Assembly: GCA_027886185.1 (NCBI GenBank)
Contig: WOAB01000188.1
Coordinates: forward strand, 1 to 64,000
Direction of reading: 5' to 3'
DNA length: 64,000 nt
Source of the DNA: Rheum nobile
Taxonomy: Eukaryota > Streptophyta > Magnoliopsida > Caryophyllales > Polygonaceae
Shown here: piece by piece, positions 22,386 to 32,218 of the stretch
Numbering within the stretch: the stretch's first letter is position 1
Layout of the letters: every line of letters starts with the position of its first letter
Program-made: the position numbers and the translations under genes
The notes under the pieces: model-generated
Seen by the model: the letters and a program-made list of their open reading frames with translations, nothing else
Database searches by the model: none
Told to the model about the DNA's origin: nothing

Positions 22386-23331
22386 TTAGCTGCAATCACA
22401 AGCAATAAACACAAACCAAACTCGAGCAACCTTGTCAATGGATCCCACACAAGTATGGTCCTTAAACTATGAGTTAAGAAGCAAAGCAATCAAAACAAAC
22501 AAGCTTAATCGAAAGGTTACGAGTTTAGGTTTTGTGGAGTAAAAGAGGCAAATGTATCCCTTAAAAAGGTTTAAGTTGTTGCAGCAAGCATTGAAATTCA
22601 AGGAAGGTACTAAGTACCCTTACAAATCTAACAACTTACACTTGTCTTTCACTACTTTGGAGCTTATAAACTGATTTGATCCCCTTTTTATGTTGACTCA
22701 ATCTTTCTCTTGGCCATCCCTTTTGATACTAGGCCGGGTTTTTTTGAGTTCAACCAATTTTCCTGGGGTGATTACTTGAACAAAATCTCTTACAAAGATG
22801 CTTAGCACAACACTTATAAATTACTTTCCTCGTCAACACTTGATACTTAGAACAAAACTTCAGAAGTTCACTATCGAGAGTTGTTGCTTCGACATGCAAG
22901 TTAACCGTCCCCTTAACCTTGATATATCATTTGATTACGTGCAACAATTTAAATTCAAGTTAAACAATACATGAAATAGCAAGAAATCAGGCTTAGGGTT
23001 TGGCTATTGGGACAAGAATCTTCAACAATAGGCAGATATGGAAATAAGCCTAATATGGTAACAATTTAGTGCTCTTTAAGTAGGGATTTGTAACTAGAAA
23101 ATTGATTGTTTGTTAACTGGTTTTTGGGGCATCCTAAGGTCGTCTTCCTCCTCAGGAATTCATGCAAAAACACAGCAAGAAACCTGGTTTCTCAATACAC
23201 AAATCGGAAAACATAAGTTCAAGGCCAAAACAACAAGAAAATTGAAGATCCGGCTATGGCAGAACTAAGCTTGCTTGAATTCTGATTCCTATGAACCTTA
23301 AAACACATTTTAGAGGACAAACCTTATGTGT
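22386..23331 (-). other. C 5' leader, no gene
   Basis: Untranslated leader between the primer site and gag. A/T-rich, with no open reading worth reporting. Confidence 0.7.
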
Positions 23332-23343
23332 GCTCTGATACCA
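23332..23343 (-). promoter_or_regulatory. C primer-binding site (initiator tRNA-Met)
   Basis: The minus strand reads TGGTATCAGAGC, complementary to the 3' end of plant initiator tRNA-Met, two bases from the 5' LTR. Confidence 0.93.
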
Positions 23344-23345
23344 CG

Positions 23346-24140
23346 TGATAAGGATCGACATGGGGATGTGCTCGGTGCAAGGAAAGGCCAGCAAAACTTC
23401 AAGGGATCAAGCTCCGGTGAGGGTGCTTAAAGGGCAAGATGAGCGGCGATCTTGGGGCTGTTGTGGAGCGTTGTTGATGGAGTGGCAGGTGGTGTGATGT
23501 GATGATGAAGGGAGAAGGGATAGGTGATCTTCAAGGCTGGATATGACACACCAACCAAGAAAGAACAAGAAAGCAACTATGGATACTACTCACCAAGGTT
23601 GATTTCTAGGTTTGAGATCGATGTGACTCACGATCTGTTGAGCTTCAAAAGACTTTGAATGAGAGTGTTTTCTTGATAGAAAATAGGGTTTTCAAAGCTA
23701 CCTAAAACTGAGTACAAGTGCGGCTTAAATACCCCTTGCAAACAACAAGGGCCAACGCACCAACAAGCAACATAAATGTGATGTTTGGCCTTCAACACAA
23801 GGCTAAAGTTTCACGTAGAAACTAGCAAATAAAGAGTCTTAAAAATGCTAAAAGAAACACCTATGAAAGCCTCATAAGGCGCCGACTTCATTCCTTGACA
23901 TGCATGACACTCGGCGGCGCCTTGACGACTAGGATAGTGGCATGCTCGTCCAATTGGCTTCGGGGCGTGCCTAGTGTGGCTAGGCCTTGCATGAGCTTCT
24001 CTTGGAGCTCCTTAGCCTTGGCTCAAGTGAGCCTCCTTGGTTGAGCAGCTGGCTCCTTGAGGTCCTCTTCACTTGAAGCACTAGCAAGTCTTGGTGAGCG
24101 TCGAGGTGTTTGGGCTTCAAGATGGGATGGAATAACATCA
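23346..24140 (-). repeat. C 5' LTR
   Basis: 795 bp, TGATAAGG to ACATCA, closely matching the left LTR. Confidence 0.93.
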
Positions 24141-25401
24141 GTCTCTTTATGCTCAAGATGAATTCTTTAAGCCTATTTTTGAGACGTGCACTTTGAGAGT
24201 GAGTTTGAGGGCTACTTTTTGGATGGGGGATACCTTTTTAGAGCCTGCAAGCTATGCATTCCCTCCACCTTCATTAGGCGTCTTTTGATCCAAGAAGCCC
24301 ATGAAGGGTGTGACCACTTTGGGATTGACAAGACCTTAGTCACTCTTAAGGAACAGTTCTTTTGCCCTAAGATGACCCGCCAAGTAACCATGTTTTGCCA
24401 AAGTTGTGTCACATGCCACAAGGCCAAGGCTAGATTTAGTCCCCATGGGTTGTACACCCCGTTGCCCATCCCCACCGCCTCTTGGGAGCATATATCCTTG
24501 GACTTTATAACTGGGTTGCCAACCTCTAAGACGGGGAGGGATTCCACATTTGTGGTGGTTGATTATTTCTCCAAAATGGCCCATTTCATCCCTTGTAAGA
24601 TGACCAACAATGTGTAGGAGGTCGCATCTCCTTTCTTTGACCACGTGGTCAAGGTTCATAGAATCCCTCACACCATTGTCTCCGATAGGGATGCCAAGTT
24701 TGTGAGCTATTTTCGGAGAACCTTGTGGGGTAAACTGGGCACCAATCTCCTATTTTCCACTAGTTGCCACCCACAAACCGACGGCCAAACCGAAGTGACC
24801 AATCACACCCTAGGAGTCTTGCTTAGGACCATGCTTAGGCCCAACCGCGCCGTTGGGAAGACTTACTCCCGTTTGTTGTGTTTTCTTATAATAGGTACAT
24901 GCATTCGACCACCAAGCTCACACCGTTTGAGGTCTTCTATGGGAGTAACCCTCTCACTCCATTGGATTTGGTGCGGCACCCCATGGGCACCATGGAGAGC
25001 CCCTAAGGCGCCAAGCATGCCGACTTTGTCCGAGAGCTTCATGAGCACACACGGCTTCAACTTGAGTGTCATGCAACCCAATATGAGTGCCAAGCCAACA
25101 AAGGCCGCCGCGCCGTCATGTTTTCCCCCGACAACCTTGTATGGGTCCATTTGCGCCGCGAGCGTTTCCCCACCCTCCGCCGCTCCAAGCTTGATGAACA
25201 TGGCGATGGCCCCTTTCCGCGTATTAGAGCGCTTTGGTGACAATGCATACCGCGTCGAGCTCCCCGATGACTATGGTGTCCACCCCACTTTCAATGTGGC
25301 GGATCTCACCCCGTATGTGCCCCCTGAGCTTGACGACAATGAACCAGGGACGATTCGCAACCAAGAAGAGGAGAATGATGGCCCCTAAACCTTGACGGCG
25401 A
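24141..25401 (+). pseudogene. Z: chromovirus integrase
   Basis: Z resumes after element C with SLYAQDEFFKPIFE, then the zinc-binding region (CDHFGIDKTLVTLKEQFFCP, CQSCVTCHKAKA), the core (HISLDFITGLPTSKTGRDSTFVVVD, then HTIVSDRDAKF) and CHPQTDGQTEVTNHTLG. A TAG at 24615-24617 interrupts the core. Two frameshifts that cancel each other lie between about 24850 and 25210. The end has FRVLERFGDNAYRVELP and FNVADLTPYVPPELDD. The enzyme joined Z cDNA to host DNA; it is now dead. Z is the outermost layer of the nest in this part of the window. Confidence 0.87.
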
Positions 25402-25696
25402 CGGATGAGGAGGACTTGATGAGCGTCAAGTCGGCAGAACCCATCGGGCTCGTGCTCGTGCCATTGCTTGAGCCACGCAGTCCATCGTCACTCGAAGTCA
25501 TGCCGGCATAGGCTTCAACCATGAGTCCCTCACCTTGGTGATCATGGTCACCATCGTTGAGCACCCAAGCAACGCGCCCCATGGCGCGACCCCTAATACC
25601 ACTCCGTGATGCGCCCCATGGCGCGGCCTCTGGCAGCGCGCGCCTCCCTGGCAGCGCCCCCCTAGCTGCGCACCCCGTGTGACACACGGGGGTGTC
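25402..25696 (+). repeat. Z 3' LTR remnant (probable)
   Basis: After integrase the sequence reads TGAGGAGG... and encodes MSVKSAEP-like then R-A-R-A-R residues, as in the LTR-coded tails at 553 and 48390. It holds a repeated GCGCCCCATGGCGCG block near 25578 and 25611. It ends near 25696 where the gag of element W abuts; the junction GTGTGACACACGGGGGTGTCA is itself an inverted repeat. Confidence 0.5.
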
Positions 25697-26400
25697 ACAC
25701 ACCTCCATCTCCTTGGAGTAGGGATAGGCTGAGATTCTCTGTCACTTCTTCCAATACCGTACTCGGTATACAGTGCCTCCCAATCAGCTTCTGACATGGG
25801 TGCGTACTCTGGCACTGGTGACAATCCTGTACCGGGCTCCTGATTCTGCCCTCCAAGGTCCAACTCTGGATCCTCTTCTGGATCATCCTCTATGGGATCC
25901 TCATCCTCGGGATCATCCTCGATGGGATCCTCATCCTCGGGATCATCCTCGATGGGATCCTCATCCTCGGGATCATCCTCGATCATATCCTCGTCCTCGA
26001 CAGGATCTTGCTCAAGCATCTCCTCTTCATCCTCCTCGTACTCGATCTCCTCGGGAATTGGTCCCAGCAGAAAGTCGTCTTGGTAAACCCCTTGTTCATA
26101 CTTTGACAACTCGTCTTCCTGCTCTCATTCCTGTACTCCCTCCACCCTTGGTGGCGGTACAGGTGCAGGTCTAGGGACCATAGCATTCCTGGCTACAAGG
26201 ACAACCGACTCGGGGAGAACGTGCTTGACGTCTTCGGGTGGGCTACTCGGGCCTCCAACCTCGAAACATCGCTGAGGTAACGGAAAATCTAGCCTCGGCT
26301 GATCCGACTTGGCATCTTCCGACCCCCTACCAATAGAAAAGAAGACACCCATCCTATCGAACAATAAGGAAGGAATTAGTCTTTCTAGACATAGAAGCAA
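25697..26400 (-). pseudogene. W gag N-terminal part with acidic 10-residue repeats
   Basis: Two consecutive readings split by one TGA: a first part rich in Pro/Ser (from an ATG near 26352, MGVFFSIGRG) and a second with long Asp/Glu stretches, then EYAPMSEADWEALYTEYGIG. Its position directly after the primer site and 0.2 kb from the LTR marks it as gag. The acidic stretch comes from in-frame 30-bp repeats. It is not a host nucleolar or chromatin protein as the composition might suggest. No gag core domain remains. Confidence 0.6.
25870..25995. repeat. Tandem 30-bp repeat within W gag
   Basis: About four copies of a 30-bp unit containing GGGATCCTCATCCTCGGGAT, three of them identical or nearly so. 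On the minus strand the unit codes 10 residues, EDEDPIEDDP. Confidence 0.9.
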
Positions 26401-26547
26401 GCTTACTATATCAGACTATAAAGAAGACACGACTATGAACGGTGTTTTTAAAATTCTTTTCACTTTGAAAATTCAGAGCCCTCTTTAAAGCATTTCGAAA
26501 ACGGATAAATGATTTATAAAATCCCAAACCCGTTTTAAAAACTTTTT

Positions 26548-26559
26548 GCTCTGATACCA
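26548..26559 (-). promoter_or_regulatory. W primer-binding site (initiator tRNA-Met)
   Basis: The minus strand reads TGGTATCAGAGC, four bases from the LTR. Confidence 0.92.
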
Positions 26560-26563
26560 CAAC

Positions 26564-28971
26564 TGTAACACCCCCAAAACTTAAACCTTTTGGAAAGGTA
26601 TTATCGCCAGTGACCCCAGTGTTCCTTACGGAGATCACCCAAGGCTTTACCAAATAAATACAATTTATGAAATGCAATTGATACACAAAGATCAAGCATT
26701 AAATTCCAAAACATAACATTGTTGAGAAAACAAGAGTTACGGGATTACAACCCAATCCCGAATAGGTCAAAATATAGTTTAAACCAAACACAGCGGAAGA
26801 CTAAGAAAGTACATTACAATCGGAGTTATTGTCCAAAGGATCATAACCTGATTAAAGAAATAATTAAAACATTCAAAAACCACCGCCGACTCCATAGTCC
26901 TTCTAATCTTCTGAGCTACTTCTTAACTGATGTGCCGAATCAAACGGATGACACCAGCCAACCATGCAAGGGAAAATATTGGTTGGTTAGTCTAAATGAA
27001 TAGACTAGCAAGAGAACAAAGCAGAATGGTTCGAAGTAGTTGTAATAGGTTAGACTCTTCGTCCCTCGAATAATAATCGAGTACGCTTGTCAACCACCAT
27101 ACTCCGACTGGAATAAACAAGAGGTATGCACAAGAGAAGATTCTGGAAGACTGAATCTTCACAGAAATCGACTCGAAAGAAGACTCCAACTGAATTGAGT
27201 CTTTAAGGAAGAATGACAAATCTGGAATGTTACAGAATCATTCAACAATGATTTAAAACTGACTGAGATGCTTCGGTTCACGACCAACCTCATCGCCTAC
27301 AGCGAATCCAGATTGGAAAGAGAACGTACTACATTCAAGTCAAGACGAGTTTTCCTAGCTGCACTAAACTTAGCTGCACTACTCGCCCAAGGTGTATTAA
27401 TTATGTGCGTCAAGGTAGCACTTATCTGATTTATGTTTCAAAAACACACATCACGTTATAGACTTTTACATGTGTACCCCACCAATGGGACGACACATCT
27501 TAGTATATGTTTCGTCGAGAGTGACGTATACCGAAAGGTTTGTGACACCAGCTAAGTGTCCTGTCTCTACACACATGTGTAAGAGACCGATCATGGTCAT
27601 AGAATAGTACCAGATGGGGACGAGCCATCCCGATACCAGATTATAAATAAACGACTGGACAGAGTCCGAGTAACGTTCCTATCTAACAGTGCTAACTAAA
27701 CAGTTACAACACCATAACATTTACATGATAAATCCACATAAAGGCCCGAAAGACGATCACAGATAATAGCGTTGTTCTAACAGATATACAACCTATTATA
27801 TGATTTTCAAAACAGTTTATCAAAACCGTTTCCAGACAAACAGAATATTCATTCCAAATTAATTACTCAGATAAACTATTGATAATTAATGTAAATATGG
27901 AACGAATGAGCAAGAGCGAACCGCCACTTGCCTTACTCCGCAGAATAGTCTAAAGACGTCAACTGGATTCCGGGCTCGACACGATATAGTTCCGACAGCA
28001 CAATAACCTTCGAGTCGACCCATAAAAGGAACCCTAAGTTAGATCCGACATAAACAGTACGAATCTAAACACGGCGAAAGAACACGAAAGGAAAGACGCC
28101 ACGACGACAACCGACCAAGCCAAAGCCACGAAGGCGTTCTGGGCACTGGCGGCGGTCGCCGTATTCATCACGGCGGTCGCCGTGAAGAACACGGCGGTCG
28201 CCGTGAAGAACACGGCGGTCACCGTGAAGAACACGGCCGACTGAAACGAGAGAAAACTCACCCCAAAACACGAGCGGTTTGGCCTCCTCCGACTTGCTTT
28301 GGCTTCTAACCTCCAAGGCTAACCAAAATCTTCACAAAGGCACTCTGGAAACACACCAAAGTAACACCGGCGAGACCTTCGAATTCCGGCGAAAACACAA
28401 TTCCGGCGAGAGGCGAATTTGGCAGCGATTCGGGGTTGTAGATGACCCAAAACCCATGCCCAAGCTCGTCTATTATAGGCAAACCCCAAGGAGTGATCTG
28501 CAAACCCTCAGACACGGCAAACGACGCAACGGCGCGCCTCGAACGACGCCGGCGACCATCGGGCAATGCCCACTGGACAATCACGGCGGTCGCCGTAATT
28601 TTGCCTGCGGCGGGCACGCGGCGGTCGCCGTCGCTAGGCCTGTCGCGGCCAGCTAGAAGCTGACACGTTGACTCTTCGGGCCCAACCACGGCGGTCGCCG
28701 TTTCTGAACGGCGGTCGCCGTTTCCCCCTTTTCCCGCCCATTCGGCTTTGAACGAGCATGACGATAAACCGGGATAAAAATTATCGTACGCGAACGACAA
28801 TTTAAAATTCAAGGCACCTTGTCTGTATATTATTTCACTGAGAAAAATATTACAGATATAGAGCACATTACCGAATGTCTCAAGCTACCTGAATTAAATC
28901 CGACGTATATAACGGGTACTCGGGAAAATTCCATAATTCCCAAAATAACCTCACAAAAATACGGGGTATCA
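26564..28971 (-). repeat. W 5' LTR
   Basis: Plus-strand ends are TGTAACACCCCC and GGGGTATCACA. It is the reverse complement of a relative of 32219-34608. Two clusters of the palindrome ACGGCGGTCGCCGT lie at 28145-28240 (period about 24 bp) and 28580-28730. Open readings on both strands here are by-products of the GC-rich repeats. Confidence 0.9.
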
Positions 28972-29457
28972 CAAAAAGTGAGTCTCTCAGCTCTGCATTA
29001 CAAAATTCTCGAGACAAAGCCCAGTTCTTAGAGGAGAAGGTAAAAGTTCTTGAATAGAAGCCCAAGGAGAACCAAAACTGGTTCAACGGTCAGAATGCTC
29101 ACAAGATGTATGTTGCCCAAGCTCAGGGAACTACGGGTAAGAAAGTTAACTTTGAGCAAAGAAAGCAAGAAAGACCATTTCGGCCTGGTCATGGTAAGTA
29201 TGGTCATGTTGTCTATAATCGTGTTTGTTGGCATTGTGGTAAGAATGTCCACTATATTCATGAATGCATTCACAAGAAAAGACAAGTGGAAGAAAATACT
29301 AGGAAAAGGAACCAGAAAATAAATAACAAGAAAATGATACATACCATTAATGATTTGAATGATCCTTATTATTTTGTTCCTGCTTCTAACCCACATACAA
29401 GATTTCAACCTCATTCGCCCAGAAAAGCTAAGCTTAGCTGGGTTCCAAAAGTTTGAG
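28972..29457 (+). pseudogene. Copia gag C-terminal part
   Basis: Begins in a coiled-coil-like stretch and has a CCHC-type knuckle CWHCGKNVHYIHECIHKK, with spacing C-x2-C-x4-H-x4-C, at 29228-29281. A TGA ends the reading at 29457. The N-terminal part was lost with the 5' end. Confidence 0.8.
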
Positions 29458-29459
29458 TT

Positions 29460-31678
29460 CCCTTGTGCAGGACGAAGTGCGACAACAAGACAAATGGTAC
29501 ATAGATAGTGGATGCTCGTGCCATATGACCGGAAACAGAAAGAAAATGTTGTCACTTCAGCAACACCGAGGATGAACCATTTCCTTCGGCGATAAGAGAA
29601 AGGGAACAATCTGTGGAACTGGTAGTGTGAATCTCACTGATCACATTAAGGTAAGTAATGTTAACCTTGTTGAAAATTTAGGTTTTGATCTAATAAGTGT
29701 GTCACAGCTATGTGATCAAGGGGGAAATGAGGTTCACTTTACCTCAAGGGAATGTTTCGTGGAAGATAGACAGGGAACTGTGATCCTGAAAGGAAAAAGG
29801 TTCAATAACGTCTACATCATTGACCCTAAGTTCGTCCCCAAAGAGAAGTTGTGTCTCTCTTCCATTGACGATCAAACAAACCTCTGGCATCAACGACTTG
29901 GTCACACAAGCATCAAGTTAATTCACAAGCTGCACCAAAAGGAACTGGTTCGTGGCCTTCCTAAAATAAATGCTGAGAAGTCAGAAATCTGCTCTGACTG
30001 TGTTCAAGGGAAACAAGTTCGTAGTTCCTTTAAGTCCAAAACACTGGTAAGCTCCTCCAAACCTCTGGAACTCATTCACATGGATCTCTGCGGTCCTATG
30101 CGAGTTCAAAGCATTGGTGGTAACAGGTATATTCTTGTACTTGTTGATGACTATTCAAGATTCACTTGGACATTATTTATTAAATCTAAAAGTGAAGTCT
30201 TTTATAGGTTTAGCGAGCTAGTTCCCTTGCTTGAAAAATCCTTAAATGTATCTCTTCGAGCCATTCGTTCCGATCATGGAACTGAGTTCGAGAATGGAGA
30301 TTTTCTAACCTTTTGCAGGGAACATGGAATCGATCACAATTTCTCAGCTCCCTACACCCCACAACAGAATGGGGTTGTTGAAAGGAAGAACATAACTTTG
30401 GAAGATATGGCTCGCACCATGCTAATCTCAAGTGGGCTCTCTCAATCTTTCTGGGCAGAAGCCGTCAATGCAGCTTGCTATATCCTAAATCGGGCCATGC
30501 TACGCCCTATGCTTGAGAAGACTTCATATGAGCTCCTTCATGGCCGAGTTCCCAACATTGCTCATCTGCGTGTCTTTGGATGCAAATGCTTTGTTCACAA
30601 TAATGGGAAGGACAATCCGGGGAAGTTTGATCCACGAAGCGATGAAGGGATTTTCATCGGATATGCTTCAAACAGCAAAGCCTACAAAGTCTTCAACAAA
30701 CGGACAAAAAAGGTAGAGGAAAGTATTCATGTTGTTTTCAATGAAAAATTGCCTTCAAAGTCTGTGCAGGATCCCTCAGTTCCCTCGGAAGATCCATTTC
30801 AACGACCAAGTGAAGACTCTGATGATGAAGCACCCTCCAAACCAAATTCCTATCCCTCCTTCGCTAACTCTCCCAACTCAACTCCTTTGATTGATCCCAA
30901 GGAGTCGACATCCACAAAAAGCTCTCCAACTCTTCCTACTCAACCAGAAGCTGTGATCTCCGTCCCAGTTCCCTCTGATCCAACTGCTCAAGTCAATATG
31001 ACCATACAGGGAACGGACAATGATCAACCTGTCGCCTCTTCTTCAGCTACCGCCCCTACAGAAGCTGAAACTCCAGGAGCTGACTTGCTTGTTCCTAACA
31101 GAGACAAAAGGTCAACCAAGCCCCCGGTCAGGTACGGATTTAAGGATATGATTTTTTGTGCTTTCAATGCCTTTATGTCTCTTATAGAACCCAAGAACAT
31201 TACGGAAGCACTGAAAGATGTCGACTGGATCATTGCTATGCAAGAAGAACTTCACCAGTTCGAAAGGAACAAAGTCTGGAGACTAGTTCCTCGTCCTCCT
31301 AATCGACACATCATAGGAACTAGGTGGGTTTTTCACAACAAACTGGATGATTCGGGTGCAGTATCAAGGAACAAAGCTCGATTGGTTGCTCAAGGATATA
31401 ATCAACAAGAAGGAATTGACTACAATGAGACATTTGCCCCTGTAGCAAGACTGGAAGCTATTCGATTGCTCATTGCGTATACGTCTCACAAAGGCTTCAA
31501 GCTCTTTCAAATGGACGTGAAGACTGCGTTCTTAAATGGCATTCTCCAAGAGGAAGTTTACGTCAAGCAACCTCCAGGATTTGAGGATGATGATTACCCT
31601 GACCACGTGTATTTCCTGGACAAGGCCCTTTACGGCTTGAAACAAGCTCCCCGAGCTTGGTATGATCGCCTTGCCTAG
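29460..31678 (+). pseudogene. Copia protease, integrase and RT N-terminus
   Basis: A protease with WYIDSGCSCHMTGN (Asp-Ser-Gly) stands at about 29494, followed by a TGA at 29573-29575. From there one frame runs to 31678. The GAG-pre-integrase block (LWHQRLGHTS...CSDCVQGK) is followed by the integrase core: HMDLCGPMRVQSIGGNRYILVLVDD, then SDHGTEFEN, then PQQNGVVERKNITLEDMARTML, which carries the D, D and E residues. A long Ser/Pro linker leads to RT (WVFHNKLDDSG, RLVAQGYNQQEGIDY, FAPVARLEAIR, QMDVKTAFLNG with the first RT Asp). The reading ends at a TAG at 31676, where related elements have an ordinary codon. Confidence 0.92.
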
Positions 31679-31684
31679 TTCCTA

Positions 31685-32213
31685 ATGGCAAATGGCTATC
31701 GCCGTGGTGTGATCGACAAGACTCTATTCATCCTGGATGTGAAAGGTGACATTCTAGTGGTCCAGGTATATGTAGATGATATTATTTTTGGTTCCACTAA
31801 CCCGTCTCTTGTAGAAAAGTTCAAAAATTTAATGAGCAGCGAGTTCGAAATGAGTATGATTGGGGAACTCACATTCTTCCTGGGATTGCAAGTCACTCAG
31901 AAGGCAGATGGGATCCAAATCCATCAACAGAAATATCTGAAGGAACTCTTGAAGAAGTTCAAAATGGATTCAAGTAAACCTATTTCTACTCCCATCTCCC
32001 CTACAACTCGTCTCACCACTGATCATACTGGACAAAGAGTTGAGGAGAAGCTCTATCGTGGTATGATAGGTTCTTTGATGTATCTAACCGCTAGTAGGCC
32101 AGATATTGTGTTTGCTGTTTGTCTATGAGCCAGGTTCCAAGCTGATCCAAGAGAATCTCACTTAACTGAAGTAAAGCGCACTTTTCGCTATCTGAAGGGA
32201 ACTGACGACCTTT
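31685..32213 (+). pseudogene. Copia RT C-terminal half
   Basis: VYVDDIIFGSTN gives the intact catalytic Tyr-Val-Asp-Asp, followed by the thumb (EFEMSMIGELTFFLGLQV) and GMIGSLMYLTASRPDI. A TGA at 32126-32128 breaks the block before ARFQADPRESH. The frame then runs up to the solo LTR inserted at 32219. Confidence 0.92.
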
Positions 32214-32218
32214 GTCTT

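Larger units (their letters stand above)
16783..24140 (-). mobile_element. C: CRM-like chromovirus (Ty3/gypsy), complete but decayed
   Basis: A full insertion of 7358 bp. LTRs are 16783-17576 and 23346-24140, TGATAAGGATCGAC to ACATCA, differing at only a few percent of positions by eye. Target duplication is GTCTT left (16778-16782) and GTCTC right (24141-24145). Primer site tRNA-iMet and a polypurine tract give minus orientation. Gag and pol are present in the usual order, protease-RT-RNase H-integrase, with several frameshifts and stops. The pol frame runs about 50 codons into the 3' LTR, a feature known from the CRM lineage, but the lineage name is an inference from this and from sequence type. 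Confidence 0.9.
25697..28971 (-). mobile_element. W: Tekay-like Ty3/gypsy element, 5' part only
   Basis: A 2408-bp 5' LTR (26564-28971), tRNA-iMet primer site and the start of gag are present; everything downstream of about 25697 is missing. The right end of the LTR meets copia gag at 28972, but the left flank is chromovirus Z and not copia, so the locus was rearranged after insertion. The long LTR, its TGTGATACCCCG...GGTGTTACA ends and the Met primer fit Tekay/Del; that lineage name is inferred. Confidence 0.75.

Noticed and set aside
23332..23343. tRNA-like GCTCTGATACCA
   Set aside because: Only the complement of a tRNA 3' end, a primer site; no cloverleaf. The same goes for 26548-26559.
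25498..26109. Acidic protein resembling a host chromatin or nucleolar factor
   Set aside because: Position after a primer site and LTR and the in-frame tandem repeats mark it as W gag.
28306..28866. 186-aa minus-strand reading and its plus-strand partner at 28279-28656
   Set aside because: Lies wholly in the W LTR; open because of GC-rich palindrome repeats.
29028..29609. 193-aa minus-strand reading
   Set aside because: Opposite strand of the copia gag-protease region, which has clear motifs on the plus strand.
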